Below the pieces are notes generated by a model that saw only the letters and a list, made by a program, of their open reading frames with translations, did no database searches and was not told where the DNA came from. This document shows positions 31,266 through 42,249 of a DNA stretch of 64,000 nucleotides, piece by piece. Source of the DNA: Symbiodinium natans (taxonomy: Eukaryota > Sar > Dinophyceae > Suessiales > Symbiodiniaceae); NCBI GenBank assembly GCA_905221605.1, contig CAJNDS010002152.1, positions 1 to 64,000 of the forward strand, given 5' to 3'. The position numbers and the translations under genes were made by a program. Each line of letters begins with the position of its first letter. Positions within the stretch are counted from its first letter, which is position 1.

Positions 31266-31919
31266 AGCGCAGCAGAGTGCTGCAGTTGGTCTCGCTCCCG
31301 TTTTGGCACTTCCTGAGACACTGAACCCACAACACCACGCAACAACCAAAAGCTTTGAGTTGCGCAGCTGAACCTCACTTATACTTGCCGAGCCACAGCA
31401 AGCGCCAGACCATTTTGTGCCATGGTGCAGACGAAAACCCGAGTGAAACAGGCTGCGAGCCGAATTTCAGCGTTGGGCAATACTCAGCAACCCCTTCCCC
31501 TCGTCTCTGTGCTTACCTGCGTCTGTCTGCGAAGAGCCTTACAGTAACAGCAGTCGCTCGTGCCTTTCGGTTGGGCTTCAGCCGGACCATGCACCTCTCC
31601 CGGAATTGAACAAACCATTCGGAACCGCTGTTGCGGAACTATGGAAAAAAGCCTGCTGGCCACCAAGGGAAACTCATAGTCGGCAGGCATGAAGTTCTGG
31701 AGGAATGTCGGGTCAATTCCTTACACCAATCGGATTCTAACTGTGGCACAATGCTCCTGCTGCTGCTGGCGAGCCTACATCTTTCAGTTCGCAGAGGAAG
31801 GTGCATTAGATGGCAATATTGCATAATATCATTTCAACTCATTTCAATGTCTGACAATGTTGATGGTAGTGAGCAGCATGCGACGTTCGATGGGCTCCAA
31901 GTGCTGAGTGCGATTCTCA

Positions 31920-34770
31920 GTGTCGCAACCACCTCGTGGGACCCCGCTCGGCTTGCCATCTCCTGAAGCCGCAGGAAAATTCGCCAATGCGCAAAAGAAG
32001 CCCCCGAAATGCTTCTGCTTCAGCGAGCTTCGCGTCTCTTAAGAGCCAGTGACATGCTGTGAGCCGCCCACTGGTCCTGAACTTGTGCCACAGCTGCTCG
32101 GAGTGAGTCGACCTGCACCAGATCGGCTCGGAGTCGCTCCATCTCCACCCCCACATTGTACCGGTCACCTGGCGGATTCCGCGCGCGAAGCTCGTTTGTG
32201 CCCTGTATAGGGTTTAGGGTTTAGGGTTTTATAAGCAGTCGTTGTGACGAAAACAAGTCCTGGCTCACTTGCGGCGGCAGTCGCCACTTCGGCATGCAAA
32301 TTGGCATCTGCCACCTGACATCAAGAACATTGGCTCGAACAAAGCCCAAGTTCTGCAATTTTGCAGAGTGTCATAACAGTACCAGAACTGACCTTGAACT
32401 CCCTCTCGAGCTGCTCTTGCACCTGACGTGTTCCGACCAGAACTCTGATGCAGTTCTGACAACGAACTTCGAGGAGCTTTGGGGCAACGGTTTGGAACCC
32501 AAGGCCACATTCGGAATCCCAGCATGCAGACCAAATCAAGCAAAGGCATGGGGTACGAACATGTTAGACATCTCGGTGCTACGGGCACCCTTGCGCCCTG
32601 AAGCCCTAAACTCAGCATGATATTGAGCACGCTGTCACTTTTGCAGCTCTCTGAGCCCGTCCTCCGTGATGCGCATGGAGAGATGGGCATCGACCTGCAT
32701 GGCAGCTGGGCGCGAAGACATGTGTGTATGACTGAGTAGAACGAAGTATATGTTCATTTGTATGCATACATACACGCACATATCATTTTACCCATCTACT
32801 TCTGTGCACTCCATATCGTACTATTGTTCTACTGATCGCTGTTCCTGTTATCACTATTCTTCATGCTGCTATTACTCCTTTGCAGTGATTTTTGGTTACT
32901 GGTGATCTCACTACTTCGGGTCGTTTGGGATGTTCCCCCTTCTAACAGTCCTTACTCATAGGGAGGGGGGGGGGGGGTACTAGAATCCCAATTAAGGACT
33001 GTTCGTACAAGGGGGAACATCCCATCTGGGCGCATTCATCCTATGATCCTTGTGAGATGATCCTGCGAGCTTAGGTGCCCTTAGCCCTCGTGCCCTTGGC
33101 CCCAGCCTCACGGCGCTGGTCTTCGATCGCACTGCAGGCCTTGCAGTCTGAGCAAACAATGCACAAGGAAACAAACAACACTTGCATATGTATACATAAA
33201 TATAGATATAAATATAAATACAAATATAAAAAACAAATATATATATATATATATATACATACATACATACATACATACATACATACATACACACTATACA
33301 CAATACATGTATGTATATAACATGCATGTATACATATACACATATATGTATATATACACATATAAGCCACTACTTAACTTCTGAAATTGTACATCTTTAC
33401 AGTGCTACAATGTAACCCAGATGACCCCGAGATATCTTGGGCGCCGCATGCACCTCGCAGCGCAAGTCGGCGGCGTCCTCCAGAGCCACAGGGGGGTTTT
33501 GGGGATTCTTTGCACGCGACTCCGCAGGGACAAATCGAGGAGAGCGTCGTAGTCCACTATTGTGACAGCCCTTGCCCCTGGCTCGTTCTATCGACGATAC
33601 AGCCCCCAGGCCCCAGACCCCGGTATGTAACAACACACAACAGGCATGAGCCGTAGGTACAGGCCCGCACTCACACCCCGGCGTCCGGCACTCCACAGCA
33701 CAATAGGGCACACGGTTGAGAGGTCAGGATGACCCGGCAGGCGCGCCAGGGACAGAGGAAGTTGCCCGTGCCCATGGAACAGGATTCGCGCACCTCTTTG
33801 GCCGCCTGGAGAGCTGAGGACATTTGCCCTGCCTGCAGGAGCACTTCACCATGAACTCATCTGTCCACATCCCTCTTTCTGAACTCGAAGGTGCATGTGA
33901 AAAAAGCCTCGTCCTTCAGTCTTTGCGTTGTCTGCTGCACCATACTGGTGACCTCGGATGGGTCTCGTGCTACTTCAACCACATATGGTCGTGGTACCCT
34001 GGTGGGGTATGAAATCTTTGGACATTTGAACTTCTGAGGGTTTTATTGAAGAGGGCGAGGCATCTTCGGGATTTCGAGGCTCCAACATCGCCTTGCAGCT
34101 TCCTGCCACATCCATGAAATCTGCGTCTTCGCGGCTTGAGCTGGGACAACTTCTCCCACTTAGGCAAAGCAGCATTGAGCCTGATTTCCGTGGCGGCCTC
34201 ATCCTTTATTCTGGCCTAGCAATTGGATGCGGAAGCAGGGTGCAACTTCTCCTGATGCCAAACCCCCATGATGAGCGGAGCAGTCATGTGGCATCGCAAA
34301 GGCCAACATGGGCCAGTATGGGCTGCTCTAATGAAGATGAGTCTTTATGTGGTATCGGTAGCCATACGCAGCCAGGCACCAGCTGGCCCCCATCACACGA
34401 AGTACTTCGAAGAAGCCTATGTTGTATGGCCACTTAGTAGCATGCTGATATTTAGGGTACCCCCCAAGGGACCGTCATGTAAACACTTGGGGCCATATCG
34501 CACACGTGCAGGCCATCAGCTGCCTCACATCCCCTGGCCAGCCGCCTGCATGGACATCAATGCACCTTGGAGATCTTCTCCTTGCTGCCCCAACTCCTGT
34601 GAGATGGAGTTCAGTCGAATTATTGAGCACATAACTCTCTCGGCCGGTGACTAGCAGCGACGAGCAGAACATGAAAGGCTGAGGCCTTTCGTAGGCTGGC
34701 CAGCTCCATCTGGAAGACAGTGGTGAGATCCTGCGGGGATCGGAAGTCACCGTTTGATAGACGATTCGCT
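31920..34770 (-). CDS. Coiled-coil exons, left part of a large gene (approximate)
   Basis: At least nine minus-strand coiled-coil segments. In order: 34755-34680 (DLTTVFQMELASLRKAS), 34625-34545 (SISQELGQQGEDLQGALMSM), 33970-33895 (VTSMVQQTTQRLKDEAFF), 33845-33790 (VLLQAGQMSSALQAAKEVR), 33485-33425 (VALEDAADLRCEVHAAPK), 32710-32640 (MQVDAHLSMRITEDGLRELQ), 32450-32395 (RQVQEQLEREFK, then a GTCAGT donor), 32165-32050 (VEMERLRADLVQVDSLRAAV) and 31975-31915 (LQEMASRAGSHEVVATLRIA). All are short amphipathic helices. They may continue the set at 35000-38330 as one gene. Nothing catalytic is visible. A hairpin element (32926-33024) and a microsatellite (33185-33365) lie in introns. Confidence 0.55.
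32207..32230. repeat. Interstitial telomere repeat, three units
   Basis: TATAGGG followed by three TTTAGGG-like units, in an intron of the coiled-coil gene between the exons at 32165 and about 32300. Confidence 0.9.
32926..33024. mobile_element. Hairpin element A (MITE-like), 99 bp
   Basis: Terminal arms GGGATGTTCCCCCTT (left, from 32927) and AAGGGGGAACATCCC (right, to 33023) are perfect reverse complements. The complementarity continues inward through AACAGTCCTTA with small gaps. Arms are about 30 bases each and the centre holds a run of G. A second copy of the same length lies at 54815-54913. No coding capacity; no clear target-site duplication. Confidence 0.75.
33185..33366. repeat. AT-rich and (CATA)n microsatellite
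   Basis: Alternating AAATATA units, a (TA)n run, then about nine perfect CATA tetramers at 33255-33293, followed by TATACA-type sequence. Tyr/Ile-rich frames through it are artefacts. Confidence 0.95.
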
Positions 34771-34969
34771 GGAATTGAATGACTGAACAACAGCATGTAT
34801 GAACCACCCACTAAAAGTAGAGCGTGAATATTACTTCTGGTATTGACAAAAACTCATCATAGAGTATCGAGTATAGAGTATAGCCATTGAATGAGCTATT
34901 GCTCCCTTTTTGCAAAAGGCTTCTGTGCATCCGCCTGCATGTGTCGCACGTAAGTTTTTGCGCACCCTT

Positions 34970-37900
34970 TTGTTCCTAAACCCTAAACATCCCTAAGCCC
35001 TACCGCGTTCACTTTTGGGGATCCCGCCTTTCTCACCTCAGCCGCCTGGCTGCGGAGCTGGTCCAGATCCTGCCGCAAGGCCTCCGCTGGCACAAGAGCG
35101 CTCCAACAAGCAGCAGCCCAGATGCTTGTCTATGTATTTGTTAGTAAATATACATATATACATATCATTATTTATATATGTATGTATATACATGTATTAT
35201 CCTTCTTCATTATCCTTCTTCTTGCTTTGTTTTCGTATGTACACATTTGATTGATTTTGCACTAATTTCTGCTGGCAATGACGGATGAGACTAACGACTG
35301 GTAACTGTTTTTTGTACTGCTTAGCATTCTTAAATTATCTTTGGTCCTTCTACATGTTTGTTCAGTGGTGCATATATTTTTTGCTATCTATTGTTTACTC
35401 CTTGGTAACATACTTATTGTAATAAATCATCTATGAGCGCTTTTTTGCTAACTATTTTGAAAGCTGTTTGTGTTGTTACTACCCCTACTACGATTGTTGT
35501 TGCATATTGTTGAAATTTGCTTAGTAGTTGTCACTAGAATCGCTAGAACTCCGCTTGTAATTATAAGAGTTGTTACAGTCAGGACTTGTTTTGAGTTGCA
35601 GCTTGGTGCCTGGTGCAGCACGTCGGAGTGGCTGATACTTTCGGCAACCTCCTGCTTGTGACTGCAAGCTTTGAGACTTGACGGTGAAGCACTGCTAAGC
35701 AGACGCCCCCGCCGACAGCCATTCAGAGAGGTGTGAAGTGCCGGCAACTTCCGGCACAGAAAGAAGCAAAGAAGGGCCAAGTGGTCACAGATGGCCTTGC
35801 GGACTTCGATCAGTGCGCTGTTTGAATCGGCGATGCCCTCGCAAAACATAGAGCCGCTGAAGTCAATAGAATAGAAGCCCCAAGCTCCAAGGGGCGACTT
35901 CGCAATTAACTAAGTGATTCCTTGTAGGATGCCTAAAGCACTGCTGCCTGCCTGCCGTGCATCATCTCGCGCATCATTCACAGAGCTCCGCACATCATTC
36001 ACGGAGCTCCGCACATCATTCAAGGAGCTCTGCAACTCCGCCACAGAGCCCTGGACCGCCCCCAAATCCTGCTGATGGCTGGACAGCTGGGCCAGCGCAT
36101 CCTGAGCCAGTTTTTTATTTAAATGAATGAATAAATAAATAAATATATATTTTTTTATTTATACTATTTTGATTTGTCATTGGTGCAAGGCAAGGAAGGC
36201 CACAGCATGTTCAAGTCGTTCTCCTCAGCGGCTCTTCGCGACTCGTGGCGGAGCGAGTTTGTGGTCTCATGTGCGGCCATGATCTCCTGGGATTCTCTCA
36301 ATGATGCAAAAACTCAGAGATGTGAGCCATGTCTGACTCCTTGCCCACGTCGTTCAGCTGACTTTGTAGCTGCCCCAACTCCTGGGCATTTCTGCTCGCC
36401 CATGCATTTCTGCCAGCGCGTAGCTCGTGCTCTCAATCTTGATCGGCTTAGGGATCTGGTTGTAGCTCCAGAGGTGAGTGTGGCATGTGGCAGCTCCTCT
36501 ATCTTATCATTGGCGTGTCCCTCCCTTGCCCGTTTCATGCTCTCCTTCTGCAAGTTGTTCATTCGCGTGCAAGTCTCCGAACTTTCCTTCAGACATGCCG
36601 GGCCATTGTGTCCATGAACCATGGCATGCAACAGTGCAAAGTACTACTTGGTAAAGCATAGGAGATGGCACGGGGCCTCTTGGAGGCCTCGCACTTTGCT
36701 TTGAAGCTCCTGCGCATCCTCCAAGTTCTAGGTGCAGCACATCACTTTGCAAGTCCAAGTGGGGCAATTCAAGGACTGTGTGATATCAACATGCGCAACA
36801 CTCCTACAGCAGCCCAACCGCAGCCGCACCTTAGACATGTCCTTCGCCTCGCTCCTGATAGACACCATCTCCTGCCACAAAGCCCTCAAAAACACTGTTA
36901 AACGATGAAACGCTCATCGGATCGGACTCCACATGAAGGCATTGGGCCACGAGAAGCCTTCTGAAGGCTGCTGACCTGGCCCTCGGTGGCACTCAGCCCC
37001 TGGCACAGATGGGGTGCTCGGCTAAGAGGTCATTCTTTGCACAGCGTCTTGGACTCTCTCGAGCCTTTCGCAAGTCTTCCTGTGTGCGTTGGGCATGGGT
37101 GGCGGCCGCCTCCTTCGTGGATGTGAAGTCCAAAAACACCATAGATATACTAGTGCTATACTATATTACAATACTATTTACACGTGTGTATGAGTAGTGT
37201 ATTGTAGCAGTATAATCTCTACTCAACCAAATAGACCCTTGCTCCGGGGGCACCTGTGCCTTCAGCAGGTCAGTCACCTGGCCCTGCAGCACTGGGAGTT
37301 CCTGCACCAGGCTTCGAAGCAAATTACGAAAACACAGATACAAGGATACAAAAACAACATAAGCATGTAAGAATATAGCAAAAAAGCAAGCCTACTGATA
37401 GATAGTCATGTAAGAATATAGCACCTTGAGCAGGTCGCTCGTCTGGCTTCTCAAGGAAGCGGTGTCCTAGACAGGAACAACACGAGTAGAGCAAGGTACG
37501 GCGAACCTTGATAGTCCGGGTCAAGTCCTTGCGCAAGTCGTTCACCTGCCCTTGCATTGTGGAAGAGTCCTGCGCGACACACGCCTGAGCCGCCCCTTTT
37601 ACAGCAGCTCAACAACCCCAGCATGGCTTTAATTTATCTTCGTTGGCCTTGCGCGCGTCGTTGAGCTGCCCCTGTGTGGAGGAAAGCTCCTGGAATATTT
37701 CTGGGATGCTTGTTGGACAGGCTGTGTTGACCATGTTGGCTGAAGTCGCTCCTTTCGCAAGTCGCCAAAGTGACCACGTAGTCCAGACAAATCCTGTGGC
37801 AACTTCACATCCAACTAGTGCCCCTCAGGGCTCATGCTGAAATCCTTCTGAAGGCCCGTCTGCTGGCTCTTGGTCTCTGAAAGCTCCTTCACAAGTGTAC

Positions 37901-38330
37901 GAGGCTTTGAGAGAACTAGTGAAAACTTAAACTGAAAGCGACCTCTACTGCATCAAGTGTTGTGTTGAACATCCGAACCTTTCTTACCGTCTGTCCTTGC
38001 GTAAGTCGTCAATGGCAGTTTGCTTTTCGGAGACTTCCAATGTAGTTTCCTCAAAATCGAGAAAGTGAAGAGCAAGCGACAATTCCGCATCGTTCCTAGC
38101 AAGGACACCGTGCCCACCCCCCCCCAAGTGTTCATTGCAAAACCCATGAGTGGGTTGACCGCAGGGACGCGTAGGGAAATGGAACGTGAATGCCGCCTTC
38201 TCACAGGTCGCTTGGCAGTCCTTCCGCAGCTCTGCAACCTCCTTGTGAAACTCGCCACGCAGGTCGCAGTGTTCTTTTCGAACCTTGCGATGGTCTGTTG
38301 AAACGTCGGAGAGTGAGCCTCAAGCCCCAG
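34970..38330 (-). CDS. Coiled-coil exons, right part of a large gene (approximate)
   Basis: About eighteen short minus-strand segments share a Leu-Arg-Lys-(Asp/Ala) helical signature. Examples in order: 38300-38195 (FHKEVAELRKDCQATCE), 38040-37985 (VSEKQTAIDDLRKDRR then GTAAG), 37895-37835 (KELSETKSQQTGLQKDF), 37810-37745 (LPQDLSGLRGHFGDLRKERL), 37690-37640 (ELSSTQGQLNDARKANE), 37560-37500 (MQGQVNDLRKDLTRTIKV), 37325-37235 (PVLQGQVTDLLKAQVPPEQ), 37130-37035 (QRTQEDLRKARES), 36590-36480 (ETCTRMNNLQKESMKRAREG), 36300-36185 (LRESQEIMAAHETTNSLRHE), 36105-35960 (ELQSSLNDVRSSVNDVR) and 35090-35025 (EALRQDLDQLRSQAAE then GTGAG). The recurring Q-x-x-DLRK pattern suggests exon duplication. Likely a long structural coiled coil; function unknown. 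Confidence 0.6.
35967..36031 (-). repeat. 21-base in-frame tandem repeat encoding heptads
   Basis: Three copies of a 21-base unit (top strand CATCATTCACGGAGCTCCGCA and variants) inside a coiled-coil exon. Each encodes seven residues of the type SSVNDVR, exactly one coiled-coil heptad, so copy number can change without breaking frame or coil. Confidence 0.85.
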
Positions 38331-39180
38331 TAGCTCCATAAGCGCATGAATCCGCATAAAAGCCAGATACAACACACAAGAGCCTCATCAGCCCTCCGAA
38401 CCCTTGAAGCTATGCAGCTATATGCACTTTCGAGACGACCGACTAAGTTTTTCTAGATGGATGGGTAGCCAGCAAGTAAATGCATGGATACTCCTTGTCG
38501 GTCTGGGATGGATAGATAGTGGGATGCTTGGGTTGATGGATGCTTGGGGAGAAACGCTTTTTTCTGTCAAAAGAATAGTTTACCGGGCTTGGATGAGAAC
38601 TGATCACTTCTCTGATGGCGAACTCCAAACAATTTCACGATGCACCATTTCACTTGCATCCTACTATACGGCAGCGAGAATTGTCCCAAACACACGATCC
38701 GATGATTCTAAACGAAACTGACCTATCAACTTGTTCTTGCTACATGTAAACCCCAAACCCTAAACTCTAAACCCAAAACCCAAGCGGGGGCCTAGGCCTA
38801 GGCGGGAGCACGATTCAAACCACCGAAAGGGCAGAGCGCGACTTGGCACTTGGCGAAAACCATGCATTTTGCCATGCATGTATGTATAAATTGGATGTTG
38901 AAGAAACACCCCAACCGCGCACACAACCACCTTCCAACCCGAATATGATAAACTTTATTAGTACATAAAACTACAGCACGATATGTTCTTATTGTTAGTA
39001 TTGTTGTTCTTACTTCTTAACAATTCTTATTCTTCTCATTACTCGTAGTAAAAGGGTGTTAGTAGGGTGTTATCTATTTCGTATTGGGTGTTTGTGGCTT
39101 GCGGGCTCTCCGGAGCGCGTCGCTTCGCGCGATGTGCCGCGGCGGTCGCCCTATCTCTTATCTCTTTGCTTCTACTCCCC

Positions 39181-39300
39181 ATGTGGGGATTTCCGAAAAT
39201 AGGGGTACCCTTCTTGGGGGTTCCTACAATCAGGATCATACTCTTTTGCGGGTATTTAAGGGTGCCCCTAGTTTAGGAAACACCCATGTAGGAACCCCGG
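39181..39300. repeat. Interleaved inverted repeats
   Basis: GGGGTTCCTACA (39217-39228) and TGTAGGAACCCC (39287-39298) are perfect reverse complements. TAGGGGTACCCTT (39200-39212) and AAGGGTGCCCCTA (39258-39270) pair with one mismatch. The two pairs interleave rather than nest. The right arms overlap the predicted C-terminal codons of the coiled-coil/membrane protein. Confidence 0.6.
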
Positions 39301-41230
39301 TGGCCCCTTAGTGCAAGCACTGCCTGGGGAATCAATCCTTTCAGTGCGAAGAAGCCCAAGCCAAAAGCAACAAAAGTCGCGCATCCCGGAGGGAGCTGGG
39401 CCTTGCTGAGGTCAGCGGTGAGCTGGGAAAGCTCGGACCGCAAAGCTGAGCGCTGGGACTCCTGTGAGTCTGGATTTCGAGCAGGTTTTAACTTTGCGCT
39501 AACAAGGCTAAGAGTCTCTTCCGGGGGATTTATAGGGTTTAGAAAGTTTGCGGCAGGAGGGTTTCGATGGTTTCCTACCGTCAAAAGGACCAATCGACGG
39601 TGCCCAGACCTGACCTGCTCGGATCTTTGGGAGGCAACGCTGGTGCGTGTGACGTCCATCTCCGAGCGGAGTGCACTCAACTCTGTGGCTTGCTGCTCTT
39701 TGTCAGACCTCGTCAGCAGAAACAAGCAGTCAGAACTTGGACAGCAGAACGCATTGCCCGACTGGCACACGACCCTCACTACGGTGTGCAGAAACCTCAT
39801 GTCATTGTGTCTGTAAGACGAGATGCTGGAGAGACTTGAGCATGGCGCCGGTGCTTTCAGTCTCTGATTTCATCTCCGATTTCAGAAGCGAAAGGTCGCG
39901 GAGGTGGCTGTCCATGTCCGAGCGCCAGGAGGCCACATCCGATCTGAAGGAGCTCAGGTCACCGCGCAGGCCCGTGAGGTCCGTGCGTTGCGAGCCCAAC
40001 TCCGCACGCAGCTCCGTGCGGAGCTCGGTGCGGAGGTTTGTCGGGAGGGCGTTCAGCTCGGAAGCTTGCGAACTTAGTTGGTGGCTCAAGTCGCCCAAGT
40101 CTGCTCGGACGTTGGTCACCTCAGCGCGACAGGAGTCCAGGTCAGCTCTCAGGGAGCTGGCATCCGAGCGTGCCGAAGTCAACTCGGAGCGCAGAGCGCT
40201 CACCTCGCTTCGGTGCGTGTCGAAATCCGAACGCAAGGCGCCGTGCCCGGAGCTCATGTCGGACTTCTGGGTGTCGAGATCCTTGCGCACGGCGCTCAGC
40301 TCAGTGCGCAGTGTTCCGAGATGACAGTCCCATGCCGATCGGATTGTCGAGAACTCAGAGCGAAAGGAGGATGCCTTGCAACTGCACTGCTTGCCAACAA
40401 TACGCAATGCCATTCAGGAAATCACGATTGAGTACGCCATCTGAGTGCGGCAAGGAAGCCCGAGAAAGCTCTTCTCGAAGAGCCCTTAGCTGGCTGCGTT
40501 GAAGTAAGCCTGTGCATCCCACGACTAAGGTGGCTAAGATGTTCCTGCAGCGGGCCGGACTCAACGCCAAGGACATTGGCTGTTGCACCGCTCCGTCAGC
40601 TCTCGTCCCTGATAGTTAAATTTAGCAGATGATCGGAATCTAAAGCTGCCCTTTGTCGCCGAGCCACTTGACTTCACTCTGGAAGCCTTCTCGCAGCTTT
40701 CCCGTGTCGGCCGTCTGCTGATCACGCCTTCAGTTATTTTATGCCACGAAGAAACCGTCTGATCAAACACGCCGTGCTTGGGCACTGGCAGCTTCCAGCT
40801 GCTGGCGTCCACGAAGTCCCGCCTCCGTTGTTGAGTAGCTGCATGCATTCTAATACAACCTCTGACATTACATCAGCTAGGCTGCAGCTTGGTGATGTCA
40901 GACGCTTGCGTTTCGCGCAGCACCTAGGTGCACAAATGTGCACAGCAGATGAACAGAGCATGCAAATAGACGCCTGTGAACAAGTGGAGGGGAGGCTCAC
41001 CGCGGGGCGTCTTGCAATGATGTGGGTAGGACCGGACACCCACTAGCCTTGACCGAGGCTCAAACGGCCTCACACATCAACCAATCACTTAAGAGCCTCT
41101 CACTACCTTCCTGCCTGCCTTCCTTGTAGCGGGTTCAGGGCTTCCGCTCGCTGCATGGTCCGGCTACGTCGGCGTTCTGCGAGCACCTGCAGCTCGTTCG
41201 CAATGCTATCGCGGATAGCCATCATCTCGC
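39273..41230 (-). CDS. Coiled-coil protein with C-terminal membrane span
   Basis: Largest exon about 40395-39802, open for some 200 codons of almost pure heptads: SALRSELTSARSDASSLRAD, and further on LRTELRTELRAELGSQRTDL and LRGDLSSFRSDVASWRSDMD. A preceding exon at about 40510-40430 reads SQLRALREELSRASLPHS, and another at 41230-41150 reads MAIRDSIANELQVLAERRR. After the big exon come 39735-39620 (ATELSALRSEMDVTRTSVAS, ending at a GTCAGG donor) and the last, about 39475-39273 (ALRSELSQLTADLSKAQ), which ends in a hydrophobic segment CATFVAFGLGFFALKGLIPQ and a stop at 39273. A coiled coil followed by one membrane span resembles DUF1640/MCUR1-type organelle proteins; this is a resemblance in layout only. 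The final residues are encoded within an inverted repeat. Confidence 0.6.
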
Positions 41231-41474
41231 CAGTCAAATGTGAGACCTGCATCGGCGTGTGATATAAGGTTCTGAACTCTTACGACAGGCGGCGTGCTGG
41301 GAGATCTAAGGCAACCATATTCCATGTCGAAATCGTTCTGTCCTGATAGGTCTGATAGGTGCTGCCTCTTCAGCGATTCGTTGCTGGGCAGCCGATGCAA
41401 TGTCCTGACAGCATGAACGGAGCCACCATTCACATCGGCCACTGCATATGCAATCTCAAACCCCCTGGTTCTGA

Positions 41475-41573
41475 GTAGGGAATGAGGGAATTTGGGCCCA
41501 TACATACCATATAAGGGATTTTCCATACCATTTTCAGGGATTATATAGGGTACCTCATTCCCTCATTCCCTAC
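41475..41573. mobile_element. Hairpin element C (MITE-like), 99 bp
   Basis: GTAGGGAATGAGGGAAT at 41475-41491 is repeated as its perfect reverse complement at 41557-41573. The centre contains AGGGATTATATAGGGTA, also found in the palindromic element at 30359-30465. A possible 2-base GA duplication flanks it, which is within chance. Same length class as elements A and B but different terminal sequence. Confidence 0.7.
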
Positions 41574-42249
41574 GAAGAGCCAGTCAAACATCTGACATGC
41601 CCGAGCACCCCAAGGAGTCCTGCATGTTGCCCCGCAACTTCTTCAGCTCAAGGCCTCAGAGGCCCAAGGCATGCCTCTGAGGCCTCTGAGGCCCACGAAG
41701 GTTCTCAGAAGATCAAGATGTTGCCTTCTCCTACCCTTTTTTTTCAATTCCTCCCAGCGACTGCGATGGTTTGAAAAGGGTTCCAGAGTGAGAAAGAAGC
41801 ACCTGCCTGACAAGCCCCGAGCTGAACTCGCTGGCCTCTTCGCTTCGCTGCCTTGCGCCACATTGGAGCACGATGATCACGTTTTCAGCTACCCGATCTT
41901 GCCTATCACAGCCTATCACAGTCCTATCGGAGGGTCTGTCGCACTTCAGACATCGTCCAGCAAATGTAAACAAAGTAACTATCAAGCCAGTCTTTTTGCG
42001 AAAGATTGGATAGCCCGGCACAGCACTCCTGCTTGGCCAGACTTTCTCAGCAGTTCCGTCACTCACCACAGGAACTGTACAACGAGCGAGGATGAGCAAC
42101 GTCTACTCAGTTCAGCCACGGGCGAGGACTCACACAAGGACAACTTCAGGGCTCTCTACCTGAAGCAGCATCGAAAGCTTGTCAAACTCACAACGGTCGC
42201 AGAAGTACTTATAAAGCTCTGAGATAAGGCACCTCCGAGCTTGTGTAGC

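Noticed and set aside
33071..33370. Tyr/Ile/Cys-rich frames of about 100 codons
   Set aside because: Read through the AT and CATA microsatellite.
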